64,000 nucleotides of DNA, from positions 35,406,713-35,470,712 of the forward strand of contig OX621240.1 of NCBI GenBank assembly GCA_951640165.1. The letters are read 5' to 3'. Origin of the DNA: Pseudoips prasinana. Taxonomy: Eukaryota > Arthropoda > Insecta > Lepidoptera > Nolidae. A program made the position numbers and the translations under genes. Positions 42,198 through 52,879 of the stretch are shown here, in pieces. The notes below the pieces were generated by a model. That model saw only the letters and a program-made list of their open reading frames with translations. It ran no database searches and was not told the origin of the DNA. Positions within the stretch are counted from its first letter, which is position 1. Each line of letters starts with the position of its first letter.

Positions 42198-43479
42198 GGT
42201 CTTTACCTATGAAATTGCCGTTTTGTATGAAAAAATTTAAACGAATTTTTTTCATGAATTTTTTTATTTGTATTAATCGAAGTAATCACCCATGCAATCA
42301 ATGCATCTTTGCCATCGCAGTGGCAGTTTATTGATGCGCTTCTTAAAGAAATCAGCTGGACGGGAGGCAACAAATTCTTCAAAGGCATTTTGTACTGCCT
42401 CTCGGGTATTGAATTTTTTTCCCGCCAAGAAGTTATCCAAATTCTGGAAAAAGTAGTAGTCTGTAGGCGCAAGGTCTGGTGAGTAGGGCGGATGACGGAG
42501 AGCTTCCAACCCCAGTTCTTGCAACTTGGAGACCGTCTGCTGTGCAGTATGAGGTCGCGCGTTGTCGTGCAGGAGCAGCGGAGACGAGCGATTGACCAAT
42601 GCTGGTTGGAGATGCGCCAGCTTCTCCATCATTGTGCTCAGTTCTTCACAGTACACATCTGCAGTAATGCTCACCCCGTTTGGTAAGAAGCTGTGATGAA
42701 TCACACCGGCGCTAGACCACCAAACAGTGACCATCACTTTTCTAGGGGTAAGTTTTCGTTTAGGGCATTGTTTAGGTGCTGAACCAGGATCCAACCAACT
42801 TGCTGAGCGCTTGCGGTTATCAAACAGAATCCATTTTTCATCGCAGGTAACAATGCGGTTCAAAATTCCTTCATTTGTGTGTCTGTTGAGCAGTGCAAGG
42901 CACGTCTCGACGCGTACTTCGCGCTGGCGATCATTGAGTTCGTGGGGCACCCATTTGTCAAGCTTTTTTACCTTGCCAATTTGACGCAAATGGACCAATA
43001 TTGTTTTGACGCTAACGTCAAAAGCTGCTGCTAATTCAGCCGTAGATTGTGTATCATCAGCTTCCACAACCGCCTTTAATTCGTCATTGTCGACCAAAGT
43101 CTTCGGACGACCGCGAGGTTCATTTTTCAGGTCGAAATTTCCAGAACGGAAGCGAGCAAACCAATAACAGGTGGTGCGTTGGTTTGTAGTGTTAGCTCCG
43201 TAAACGTCGTTGATGTTGCGTGCCGCTTGTGCCGCGTTGCTGCCACGACGGTACTCATATTCCATAATTACTCGAATTTTTAACGTATCCATGATGACGA
43301 AAAAGATTGAAATGCGATGAAAATGTAACACTAATCAATAAAGAAATGACTACTTTTGGAAAAAAGAATCCATGTTTTTAAAATAAAATTAATTTGAAAT
43401 TAGAATTCTTAGCCAAACAAAAATTATTTTGATTTGAAATGGCCAGTACTGCAGAACGGCAATTTCATAGGTAAAGACC
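42198..43479 (-). mobile_element. Mariner copy 1, complete (1,282 bp)
   Basis: Inverted ends ggtctttacctatgaaattg (about 28 bp, one mismatch between the two ends), TA target duplication at 42196-42197 and 43480-43481, one intact transposase ORF on the minus strand. Length is typical of mariner. Same sequence as copy 2 except for four bases. Confidence 0.95.
42273..43292 (-). CDS. Mariner transposase, copy 1 (339 aa from preferred Met)
   Basis: Cut-and-paste transposase. The open frame starts at 43331 (352 codons), but the second Met (43292, MDTLKIRVIMEYEYRRG) fits the family N terminus and usual length of about 340-345 aa. Numbered from 43331: helix-turn-helix DNA-binding half to about 125, the WVPHEL motif at 127-132, and catalytic Asp at 164 (TCDEKW), 256 (LLHDNARPH) and 291 (SPDLAPTD). 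Thirty-four residues separate the last two, i.e. DD34D, the mariner signature. No stop or frameshift, so activity is possible. Smaller overlapping frames on both strands are shadows. Confidence 0.93.
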   Translation of the reverse strand: MDTLKIRVIMEYEYRRGSNAAQAARNINDVYGANTTNQRTTCYWFARFRSGNFDLKNEPRGRPKTLVDNDELKAVVEADDTQSTAELAAAFDVSVKTILVHLRQIGKVKKLDKWVPHELNDRQREVRVETCLALLNRHTNEGILNRIVTCDEKWILFDNRKRSASWLDPGSAPKQCPKRKLTPRKVMVTVWWSSAGVIHHSFLPNGVSITADVYCEELSTMMEKLAHLQPALVNRSSPLLLHDNARPHTAQQTVSKLQELGLEALRHPPYSPDLAPTDYYFFQNLDNFLAGKKFNTREAVQNAFEEFVASRPADFFKKRINKLPLRWQRCIDCMGDYFD

Positions 43480-43481
43480 TA

Positions 43482-43612
43482 GTATAAGTAAAATAAAGCT
43501 AGAATAACATGATATAACACATTTAGGATTCTATTATTAAAAGAAGTAAGAAAACAAGCATTCTTTAAATACAAAACATATATTTTATCAATAAGTGAGT
43601 AGATTTAAAACA
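43482..43612. other. 3' flank of the SWIM-transposase fragment
   Basis: AT-rich spacer between mariner 1 and the stop codon at 43613. Confidence 0.5.
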
Positions 43613-44315
43613 TTACATATCGGTATCAACTATAACAGCATTGAGGAAAGATGCCGGAGCAGTAAATCCCGTATGCCTCGCATAGCCTAAGTACCATACG
43701 ATGGACACTATATGTGCACAAGTGCCGATCGTACGTCGCCCGGTTAAACATGTGCAATACTGTTGGACAATATTATTTGCACTGCTGATTAATATATAAC
43801 AAAAATATGTTTTTACACGGACATGTCGCGACTGGATTCGTCCACGCAAAAGCCAGGCATCTTCGTGTATGCCATAGTCTGGCAGATCATCAAGTGCTCC
43901 CTCTCTGTACGTTTCAATTATATATAGACCATTTGATAAATGCTCGGCACAGTAAGATCTTGCCAGCTTGAGTTGGTATGTACCTAGCGCTAATAGAATT
44001 ATATCCTCCTCCGTCATTGAAGGGAAGTTTTCAATCTGGCTCGCTTCCATCCTCTGAAAATATACACTTCTGTGGTTAAGCCATTTTCTCTCTACATACA
44101 TATGCAGAAGATTCGGGGTATCTATTTTCTGCCTTATTACATGGACGAATTCGTCTGCGTGTACGCTATCCACGATGGGTTGGTGGAAGTGATTCGTGAT
44201 AGCTGCGGCAATCTTAAAATCAGTGAACATATTGGGCAGTGACTTATTAAAATATTTTTGCCGCAAGAGCTTAAAATCACGTTTAAACCGGCCATTTGCC
44301 ACTTCCACAACCCAC
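43613..44315 (-). pseudogene. C-terminal fragment of a DDE transposase with SWIM zinc finger
   Basis: The reading 44315-43613 begins at VVEVANGRFKRDFKLLRQKYF, which resembles the final (Glu-containing) block of DDE_Tnp_4-like domains, continues through MFTDFKIAAAITNHFH, and ends with RIQSRHVRVKTYFCYIL and YCTCLTGRRTIGTCAHI, a CxC...CxH SWIM-type zinc finger, then IVWYLGYAR. The catalytic Asp part is missing, so it is a truncated element relic; the few codons before the VVEVANGRF block run into an accaca-rich edge at about 44320. The frame itself is open for about 230 codons. Superfamily (Harbinger-like or ISL2EU-like) is not resolved. A domesticated gene cannot be excluded but nothing supports it. 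Confidence 0.7.
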
Positions 44316-44437
44316 AACCACAACCAACGGGACTCGAGTTAAAATGAGGAGTGCATGGCAAAGTCTTACGTAAAAACGTTTTAACTTTACGTAAATCTTA
44401 TTAATAGAAAACATGAACGGAAATGCCGAAAATAATA

Positions 44438-45719
44438 GGTCTTTACCTATGAAATTGCCGTTTTGTATGAAAAAATTTAAACGAATTTTTTTCATGATTT
44501 TTTTTATTTGTATTAATCGAAGTAATCACCCATGCAATCAATGCATCTTTGCCATCGCAGTGGCAGTTTATTGATGCCCTTCTTAAAGAAATCAGCTGGA
44601 CGGGAGGCAACAAATTCTTCAAAGGCATTTTGTACTGCCTCTCGGGTATTGAATTTTTTTCCCGCCAAGAAGTTATCCAAATTCTGGAAAAAGTAGTAGT
44701 CTGTAGGCGCAAGGTCTGGTGAGTAGGGCGGATGACGGAGAGCTTCCAACCCCAGTTCTTGCAACTTGGAGACCGTCTGCTGTGCAGTATGAGGTCGCGC
44801 GTTGTCGTGCAGGAGCAGCGGAGACGAGCGATTGACCAATGCTGGTTGGAGATGCGCCAGCTTCTCCATCATTGTGCTCAGTTCTTCACAGTACACATCT
44901 GCAGTAATGCTCACCCCGTTTGGTAAGAAGCTGTGATGAATCACACCGGCGCTAGACCACCAAACAGTGACCATCACTTTTCTAGGGGTAAGTTTTCGTT
45001 TAGGGCATTGTTTAGGTGCTGAACCAGGATCCAACCAACTTGCTGAGCGCTTGCGGTTATCAAACAGAATCCATTTTTCATCGCAGGTAACAATGCGGTT
45101 CAAAATTCCTTCATTTGTTTGTCTGTTGAGCAGTGCAAGGCACGTCTCGACGCGTACTTCGCGCTGGCGATCATTGAGTTCGTGGGGCACCCATTTGTCA
45201 AGCTTTTTTACCTTGCCAATTTGACGCAAATGGACCAATATTGTTTTGACGCTAACGTCGAAAGCTGCTGCTAATTCAGCCGTAGATTGTGTATCATCAG
45301 CTTCCACAACCGCCTTTAATTCGTCATTGTCGACCAAAGTCTTCGGACGACCGCGAGGTTCATTTTTCAGGTCGAAATTTCCAGAACGGAAGCGAGCAAA
45401 CCAATAACAGGTGGTGCGTTGGTTTGTAGTGTTAGCTCCGTAAACGTCGTTGATGTTGCGTGCCGCTTGTGCCGCGTTGCTGCCACGACGGTACTCATAT
45501 TCCATAATTACTCGAATTTTTAACGTATCCATGATGACGAAAAAGATTGAAATGCGATGAAAATGTAACACTAATCAATAAAGAAATGACTACTTTTGGA
45601 AAAAAGAATCCATGTTTTTAAAATAAAATTAATTTGAAATTAGAATTCTTAGCCAAACAAAAATTATTTTGATTTGAAATGGCCAGTACTGCAGAACGGC
45701 AATTTCATAGGTAAAGACC
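44438..45719 (-). mobile_element. Mariner copy 2, complete (1,282 bp)
   Basis: Same structure and orientation as copy 1, offset by exactly 2,240 bp with no indels. TA duplication at 44436-44437 and 45720-45721. Confidence 0.95.
44513..45532 (-). CDS. Mariner transposase, copy 2
   Basis: Same protein as copy 1 except for two substitutions: His to Gln near residue 151 (RHTNEG to RQTNEG) and Arg to Gly near residue 332 (FFKKR to FFKKG). All catalytic residues (D164, D256, D291 in the 352-codon numbering from 45571) and the WVPHEL and YSPDLAP motifs are retained. Start chosen at 45532 by the same argument as copy 1. Confidence 0.93.
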   Translation of the reverse strand: MDTLKIRVIMEYEYRRGSNAAQAARNINDVYGANTTNQRTTCYWFARFRSGNFDLKNEPRGRPKTLVDNDELKAVVEADDTQSTAELAAAFDVSVKTILVHLRQIGKVKKLDKWVPHELNDRQREVRVETCLALLNRQTNEGILNRIVTCDEKWILFDNRKRSASWLDPGSAPKQCPKRKLTPRKVMVTVWWSSAGVIHHSFLPNGVSITADVYCEELSTMMEKLAHLQPALVNRSSPLLLHDNARPHTAQQTVSKLQELGLEALRHPPYSPDLAPTDYYFFQNLDNFLAGKKFNTREAVQNAFEEFVASRPADFFKKGINKLPLRWQRCIDCMGDYFD

Positions 45720-45954
45720 TAATATTACCTTGGTACTCATTTTCTTACATAAATAAGTGGTAACTTATATACTCGTATATGTATGTTTATCGCCGGGGCC
45801 ACGAGACTGTCTAAACAGGTTACTGTGGCCCTGGAAAGCAAAGGGAAACTGAAGGAACAGGGTTTTTATTAGTTAGTAAGACTGTCGTTTATCTTCAAAC
45901 GCAATCAGATTTGACAGTGGCGGCTATAGTAAAAATTGTTCCTCTTGGTAAGAC

Positions 45955-46106
45955 CTTTTAAACGACACTACAATCATATCTATTGGAGCCGGGTACCATT
46001 TTGCTCATTCTTCTTTGGTATGGAGATAGCAGACACCCTGGATTAACACATAGGCTATAATTTATAAAGTTTAAGGCGGGTAGAACCGTGGCGCACAGCT
46101 TGTATG
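45955..46106 (+). repeat. Helitron-like 3' fragment
   Basis: gatagcagacaccctggattaacacataggctataatttataaagttta and ggcgggtagaaccgtggcgcacagcttg, the decayed right end of the family at 17572. Confidence 0.45.
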
Positions 46107-47756
46107 ATCTAAACATTAATTACTCTAACGAAGAACATTACATAGTGAAAATTTCTTTAGGCGTGTGAGCATTTTTTGGTTGGACAAAAACATGGAACTC
46201 GCGTCATCATCACATCACGCTTCCCATGAGCTATATGTATAACTATTATATTGAAGTTTTAAAATAGTGTCCAGCACCAGTCCATAAAGACTGCTCCGCT
46301 TTTTTAACACAATGTTTCCGAATATTGGACCCGTAATCTCCCAATCAAAGTAGAGTGTGATCACTTGCAATATATAGTATATTATCTCAACTAAGTCCAT
46401 GTTCTATTTCTGTACAATTGTGTGGTCTTAAATCTCATGGTAGAGTTACAGAATTTATATTACGTCCTAATTTTATGAAACCGCGCCATTTTGGTAACCG
46501 AGCTATTTTTACGAACATACTTACAGAGAACTATTTAAATTGAAATCCTTCAAGAGATTTATATTATGTTGAGGAATTGTTGGGAGTTTATAAGTTGAGG
46601 GAACGTTGGCCTAGAACAAAGTTGGGAATTTTGATTACTTCTACAATCTTGTCGATTTTTCGGTCAGATTTGAACCGTAATTAAAAGTTTGCTAATTGGT
46701 AATTATGCTATTATCTTGCAAATATTATAAATGTAAAGATTTTTATGTTTAAACGTTTGGATATTTGATGCTCAATCACACAAATCCTAAGCTCGAGTTA
46801 ATTTTATGCTTGCGTTCTACGAGTCCTGTATAATAATATCTTCAGAATGCTGTCGGGACTGCCTCGTTTTTGTAGCATTTCGTGGATGTTTGCAGAAGCA
46901 CTGATAGTTTTTATGCTATTATTCACAAAAAACACTACACCTATCCTTAGATGAGTGAGATAAAGTCCCAACAGGATTCTTAAAACTGTGGCGGAGAGTT
47001 TCACCTCTCCTATTTCTGAGAAGTTCACGAGGAGACAGATAAATTTTGTTTGAAACGGTTGATGAAAAGACGAAGAATTATGTCCCTTTTTAAAAATGGT
47101 ATATACTCAACTGTTTACGTTAACATCACGTTTCCTGCAACGATGTTAGAATAGTCATTTTTAATTTTACCCTCAAGACTCGAAATATTCTGACCGCGTC
47201 TAAAACAAATCAGTGTTGCTAATTACACAATTTATATACAACAGAACAACCATATCCTTGAATCAGAAAAAAATACCAATTATTTACAACAATAACGTTA
47301 CACAAATGAAAATAAATAAAAGGAGTAAGGATTTAATGAAAAAAATAAAAGCGGCCGATATTAATAACACAAGATATGGTTTCCATTGAGAATAGGACGT
47401 GATGTGATTGGAAATTATACGTCTTAGTGTCCGTATTATGTGAGAAACAAAACGATGTCAAAACGAGAAAGGTTCAGGCCATAGGGTACTGCAATTACTT
47501 GAAATTTAACTTTTACTGCATATATGTGCTAGTATTAAATATATAACAGGATAATAAGAATACAAATTTACAGCTCGGTTGTGGAATGAGTTACCAGTTT
47601 TAATTAAATGTTCTCTGACATTCACTTTTTTTTAATTATATTTTATTTATTTTGTTTACGACACGCATCATACCTACAATCATTTTATCCATAGTGTGTT
47701 GTGACTGAAATAAATAATTATAATATTTCTTATGCATACCCTCCATCCTGATCACC
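46107..47756. other. AT-rich, no gene recognised
   Basis: Short open frames only; none shows motifs. No tandem or inverted repeat noticed. Confidence 0.4.
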
Positions 47757-48370
47757 TCATTTATTTATTTATTTAAACTTTAGTACACAAACTGTACAAA
47801 GGCGGACTTAATGCCAAAGGCATTCTCTACCAGTCGACCTTTGGGTGATGCAGAGATAATATGGTAGGTGTACGAATCAACGTTTAAGTGAATTGTAGAT
47901 ACTTTTGTACTCTATATAATCATAAATACATAACTACTTACGATAAATATTATTTTATACATATTATACAATATATATTATTATAAATACATATATAAAT
48001 ACATACATTAATATATACATATATAAGATTACTGATGAGAGGTTTCTGACTTTATTTTATTTAAAATATGCTCACGTGTTTTCTTTTTGAAAGAGAATCG
48101 ACTCTTAGCCATTCTAATCTCCGGAGGTAGCGCATTCCATAGAATATATATACATAGACTGCACTAAAAAGGAATCATGAAGAAAATCAGTGCGATGTGA
48201 AGGGCATTGTAGAAGACGGTTGTAGGTTGAACGCAGATTTTTGCTGTTATAAGCTCATCAATTTGATCTAAAATATCTGGCGACGACGTGTTAACATTGG
48301 TAGCAGCAACAAATGAAAACATAGACCTACTACAAAGGTCACGGCGACAGGACAACAAAAATTGTAAAAT
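47757..48370 (-). pseudogene. Jockey-type LINE remnant: ORF2 C terminus and 3' UTR
   Basis: Minus strand from about 48370: RRDLCSRSMFSFVA and LDQIDELITA, then a frameshift, then NALPPEIRMAKSRFSFKKKT (the usual last block of Jockey-like ORF2 proteins) and a stop near 48030. The 3' UTR runs to a TTTATTTATTTATTT edge at 47757 (AATAAATAAATAAA on the coding strand). Non-functional; only the last ~110 codons are left. The same 3' UTR occurs at 25975-26060. Confidence 0.65.
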
Positions 48371-48474
48371 ATTGTTTTTTCATGTATTGAGCTATGTCCG
48401 AACTCGTATAACAAAAGTTGTTGCTTATGATGTTAGCTATCTAGTCCTACGAGGTTGTTAGTATTTAAGAAGGA

Positions 48475-48540
48475 GAAGAAGAAAATAAATTTATTCAGAA
48501 AACTAGCACAGATAATAATAATAATATAGGAAGCGTGACA
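48475..48540 (-). repeat. 3'-tail remnant, family of 1003-1180
   Basis: gaaggagaagaagaaaataaatttattcagaaaactagcacaga. Confidence 0.45.
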
Positions 48541-48555
48541 AAGTCGCGAGTTTCA

Positions 48556-48870
48556 TAATTTATGTTTTATTTTTATATCAGAGGGGGACAAACGAGCAAG
48601 TGTGTCACCTATGGTAAGTGATCACCACCGCCCATGGACACGACACCAGAGGAGTCGTGGGTGCATTGCCGGCTTTTAAGAGTCAGCTAACAAGTTTTGC
48701 TGAACCTTCCCCCCACCCCAATGAGCTCTGGCGACCTTACCACACTCGGAAACACAACATTTAAATTATTAATGTTATTATTAAGGAATGTCTTCTGTAA
48801 GGTGGAGGCACTTCCCCAGTCGGGCTGCTCTTAGAGCGAATGAATGCTATGCCCTACCTCTCTTAAACCA
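48556..48870 (+). repeat. Lepidopteran dispersed repeat, plus
   Basis: ggacaaacgagcaagtgtgtcacctatggtaagtgatcaccaccgccca ... gtgcattgccggcttttaagagtc ... aaggaatgtcttctgtaaggtggaggcacttcccc-agtcgggctgctctt. The same ordered blocks occur in reverse at 54815-55110. Confidence 0.65.
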
Positions 48871-48965
48871 AAACGTACACATTTACACACAGTATACATA
48901 TAGCTCATGGCAAGCGTGACAAAGTCGCGAGTTTCATGGTTTTTGTTGAACCAAAATGTACACAT

Positions 48966-49135
48966 ATATAATAATAATAATAATGTCCTTAAGTGTGTGC
49001 GCAAACACAGGAACATTTTCTATTCCATCACTCTCATGATCCGATGGGACGCCTAGGCGACACGGCCGGAAAGAGGTCAGGTACAGGAACGACGGCTTTA
49101 TGTGCTCTCCGAGGCACGGGGGTATAATACCCCCG
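48966..49135 (-). mobile_element. SINE S1 fragment, minus
   Basis: ataataataatgtcc, gtgtgcgcaaacacaggaac, tccatcactctcatgatccgatggg, ggccggaaagaggtcagg, gctctccgaggcacgggggtataatac: the 3' half of S1 without the tRNA head. Confidence 0.7.
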
Positions 49136-49601
49136 TACCATTTTATTAATTATTTTTAACATTTAGGATTTATTTATATAGTATTCATATCAATTTCAGT
49201 AAAATATGTATCCTAAAACCTAATTATTTCTAAGAAAACTAAATATTACATAAAACTATAATGCTAATTTAAACTAAATAAAATAAACTAACTAAAGGCA
49301 CTCCAATAGGCGCTCCGCATCGGCATCAAAGGGTATCGTGTGCCACGTGGAATACTTATTCTCTGCGCAAAGAAAAAGACCAGCGGTAACGGTCTGGTTC
49401 TGGTAACGGGTGGCGTTGATAATTTTTTTTGCGATTCTCCTGAAGAGTGAATGACTATTAAATTAGTTGCTCCACAATACAGCCGCCACATTATTGGATA
49501 AGTTGGTTTTACGCGTGATTGGTGCAGACCGGTCACAATATATTGCGACTGTCGATCGGAATACTAAGTGACCACCGATTAAACACGAAGAGATTCCTAC
49601 T
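49136..49601. other. No gene recognised
   Basis: AT-rich left part; right part unique-looking. Confidence 0.4.
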
Positions 49602-49988
49602 ACACAGAAACTGGCGGCGATTTCTTGCAAACTTTACCATCTTTATAGGCGTGGTTGGTAAACGCGCATAGTGGGTTTGATTCCCACCCAGGCCCTCTAC
49701 CGGCTATGTCGCCGAACATCGATTTCTTAAATGGCGTTCAAATAAATAAAGGTAAAAAATTACTTAAACAATCGTTAAATCGGCTTCAACGTTGACACAG
49801 AATCTGGCGGCGATTTCTTGCAAACTTTAGTGTCTTTATAGGCGTGGTTGGTAAACGCGTATAGTGGGTTTGATTCCCACACAGGGCCTCTACCGTCTAT
49901 GTCGCCGAACATCGATTTCTTAAATGGCGTTCAATTAAATAAAGGTTAAAAGTAACTTAATCTATCGTTAAATCGGCTTCAACGTTAA
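49602..49988 (+). repeat. 193-bp tandem duplication of SINE piece plus MITE half
   Basis: Unit 1 (49602-49794) and unit 2 (49795-49988) share, in order, acacaga, ctggcggcgatttcttgcaaactt, aggcgtggttggtaaacgcg (SINE head), gtgggtttgattcccac, cctctaccg-ctatgtcgccgaacatcg and atcgttaaatcggcttcaacgtt, with few differences. Confidence 0.88.
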
Positions 49989-50126
49989 CAATCGATTCCG
50001 GACCATTTATGACGTCACATGTGCTCATGGAAGCCGATTTAACAATTGATTAAGTCATTTTTAACCTTTATTTATTTGAACTCCATTTAAGAAATCGATG
50101 TTCGGCGACATAGCCGATAGAGGCCC
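49884..50126. mobile_element. MITE family M2, copy 1 (243 bp foldback)
   Basis: About 100-bp inverted arms: gggcctctaccg-ctatgtcgccgaacatcg ... ttaaatcggcttc at the left, gaagccgatttaa ... gttcggcgacatagccgatagaggccc at the right. The centre is atcgattccggaccatttatgacgtca. Inserted in an S2-type SINE (gattcccac left, cagatatttgtgagcatgaac right, after copy 2). Confidence 0.85.
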
Positions 50127-50130
50127 TGGG

Positions 50131-50376
50131 GGGTTACCGGCTAAGTCGCCGAACATCGGGATAGTCATCGGCGTTCAAATAAATAGAGGTTAAAAATGAC
50201 TTAATCATTCGTTAAATCGGCTTCGACATTGAAAATCGATTCCGGACCATTTATGACGTCATATTATTATGTGCTCATGGAAGCCGATTTAACGATTGAT
50301 TAAGTCATTTTTAACCTTTATTTATTTGAACGCCATTTAAAAAATCGATGTTCGGCGACATAGCCGGTAGAGGCCC
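50131..50376. mobile_element. MITE family M2, copy 2 (246 bp foldback)
   Basis: Same arms and centre as copy 1, only 4 bp away from it and in the same orientation of the asymmetric centre. The left arm is slightly diverged (gttaccggctaagtcgcc). Confidence 0.85.
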
Positions 50377-50490
50377 AGGGCAGATATTTGTGAGCATGAA
50401 CATGTGTGTTTGTCTTGAGTTTGAGTGCAATAAGCACGTATTTACAAAATAAAAGTAGTATATCAATTATCTGGTTTCCATAGTAGGTAC
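50377..50490 (+). mobile_element. SINE S2 3' half, right of the M2 cluster
   Basis: cagatatttgtgagcatgaacatgtgtgtttgtc ... tcaattatctggtttccatagta: the body of S2, whose head lies left of the MITEs at about 49830-49883. Confidence 0.7.
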
Positions 50491-50498
50491 AGTAGATT

Positions 50499-50549
50499 AG
50501 CGCAGTAGAGAAGTACTGTTACAGTAGATCTGTACTTCTCTACTGCGCT
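50499..50549. repeat. Hairpin, arms 18 bp, 15-nt loop
   Basis: 50499-50516 (agcgcagtagagaagtac) and 50532-50549 are exact reverse complements. The loop repeats the tacagtagat block found just upstream. Confidence 0.9.
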
Positions 50550-50554
50550 GACAG

Positions 50555-50850
50555 TCACCGTAGCCTAGTTGGTAGTGATCCTGCCTACGAAGCTGGTGGT
50601 CCTGGGTTCGAATCCCTGTAAGTGCAAATATTTTTGTGATGAGCACGAATATTTGTTTCTGAGTCATGGATGTTTTCTATGTATTTACCTATCTACATAA
50701 GTATGTATATCGTCGCCTGGTACCCATAGTACAAGCTTTGCTTAGTTTGGGGCTAGGATGATCTGTGTGACATTGTCCCCAGATATTATTATTATCTGCT
50801 TAGTTTGGGGTCAGATAGTCGTGTGTAAATAATGTCCCAGGATATTACTT
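50555..50850 (+). mobile_element. SINE (S2-related) copy, plus
   Basis: Head ccgtagcctagttggtagtgatcctgcc with B-box ggttcgaatccct, body gatgagcacgaatatttgtttctga ... gtacaagctttgcttagtttggggctaggatgatctgtgtga, then a second short S2-like end (gcttagtttggggtcagatagtcgtgtg). Confidence 0.72.
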
Positions 50851-51770
50851 TTATTATTTAGACACGTAGTTAATCCATAGTGGATCAGATCGCTTTGTGT
50901 ACTAGTCAGCAACGAACCCTAACGACGTATAGCGGTCTGATGGAATACCTAATAGGAAAGTTGACAACGATCTTACTGGTGTAAAGATTAAGCTAAATTG
51001 AATTTAGAAAGTCATGAAAGAAACAATACGTGTAGTTAATAGATTCAGTAAGTTAACTTACTCAGTTTTGTCAACGTATATCTGTACGTCGTCAGCTTAA
51101 ACTTAATACGAACTATTTCTAGAAATCCCAACTTCCCAATAGTTTGTACGAAAACGTAGGTAATTTGATTTTTATGTTCGCGAAATTCTCTGTAATAGTT
51201 GGATATTGGAATCGTGCCAGACAAATGTCGAAGCGTCCGAGTTACATTGACACCTTATACTGATATTAGTTGGAGGATATTACACTGTTGTGCTTTTGGG
51301 GTATTAGGGTATGTTTTCTGTGGCTGTCTATTATGCCATTGACATAATGTCATTTTCATCTTCACTGATTATGGAGGCACAAATTGAGATTAGGAGTTGA
51401 AAAACCCTATTTATTTAAGTATTATTTTATTTTTTAAATTTGGATTATAAAGTAACGCTAAATTATTTATTGATGTTGTTTAAACATAATTATTACTGTA
51501 TTTTAATATATTTTTGCAAACGTCGTTGTCGATAATATTTATTTAGAGTTTATCGTTAAAATAGTTTTTGTAACTAACTCGACCAAAATAAAAATATATA
51601 ATATTAACAACAGTGTACAATAACACATATGGGACAACTAGCACGCTGCCATCGAAGCCTAAACTAGGTTGTCCATTAGACTTGATGGCCATAGTACAGT
51701 CGCTAGTACTCTTGACAAAAAGACAACTGATAAACATACTTATATATATGTATACTTATTATAAATAAAG
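50851..51770. other. AT-rich, no gene recognised
   Basis: Nothing identified up to the left LTR. Confidence 0.4.
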
Positions 51771-52090
51771 TGTTATCAAGTACTCAATAGCCGCGCAACG
51801 GTTATGACGTAGCTGCTATGTTATAATACTATGATTATTTATTTGATTAGTGATTATCATTTCATTAATTACTATAATAATTCTATAATAATTTTATATC
51901 TTAAAACTATTAATAATCGATATTATTCTTTCAAATGGTTGTCACTGATAAAAGTATAAATAGGGTAGGAGAATTATTAAGGAGGCATTCTTTGTACGAC
52001 GGTAGATGAGAACGTTACTCTGTTCGATTAAATATTGTGTGTGGAAAATATGTCGGAGTTTTAATGTGCAGAACCTACGAGTGCGTAGCA
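51771..52090 (+). repeat. Left LTR (320 bp)
   Basis: Carries TATAAATAGGG at about 51955, a plausible core promoter. Identical to 54422-54741 except for two C/T- or G/A-type differences near the 3' end. Confidence 0.93.
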
Positions 52091-52289
52091 TTTCAGAAGT
52101 GGGATTTTACCCACAATGCCTGGACCATATTTCGCCTGTTTGGGGAAACTTAAAAGGAAGCACAACGAATCAAACAGCTCTGAAGATCAAAATAGCGATT
52201 TTTTTTCTTAGACGTCGGTCGCATTAACAATGTGAATAACAAAAAAAAACGATAGGTCTCACAAAATAGACCAGCTCGGCGACGTCTAC

Positions 52290-52460
52290 AGTTGGGACGA
52301 CACTGATCGCACGTTTACAAATCTTGAAAACTATGACCTCACCTGGGATGGATGGAAGGAGATGCTGAGGGTAACTTTCCCGCGATCTGGAACACATGCT
52401 GGCGAGAACTAAGGATGATAAGGACACTATGACGAAGTATTATCACGAGATGCTATTGCA
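52290..52460 (+). pseudogene. Gypsy gag trace
   Basis: Frames in this stretch give WDGWKEMLRVTFPRS and, after a frame change, HMLARTKDDKDTMTKYYHEM, a layout familiar from capsid regions of Gypsy gag. Broken by frame changes and stops; non-functional. Confidence 0.5.
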
Positions 52461-52879
52461 TATAATTCGAGGATTCCCGAATTGAGAGCCAACGCAGCGG
52501 ACACACCACTGAGGCCTGCTGGTTTGGCGCCGGAAGTGTCGAGACATCAGGAAACCCACCACATGAGGTTAGTGAAATATTGCATATCACTTATGATAAT
52601 TATAGTGATAGATATATATTAAAGAACAGTGACGGTCGATGGCAAACAGCTCAGAGCATACATAGCAACTGGCAGTAAAATCAATTTACTTTGGATCTCG
52701 CAAGTTCAGAACTTAAGAATTATAATCGAACCTAGCACTACTATTATGGAAAGTTTCGGTAGAGCATGTGAGAATTCACTCGATTGAACGGAAAAGTCTA
52801 ATTAACTAATTTCATAACATTGGATATTGATCTATTCATTGGACAAACCATGATTAATAGTAATAATGTTAGCTCGGTG

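Noticed and set aside
42203..43000. Extra ORFs of 64-89 codons inside each mariner on both strands
   Set aside because: Exact shadows of the transposase frame, duplicated in both copies; no independent motifs.
42198..45719. Tandem segmental duplication producing the two mariners
   Set aside because: Flanks of the two copies differ and each has its own TA duplication, so separate insertions fit better; assembly duplication remains to be tested by read depth.
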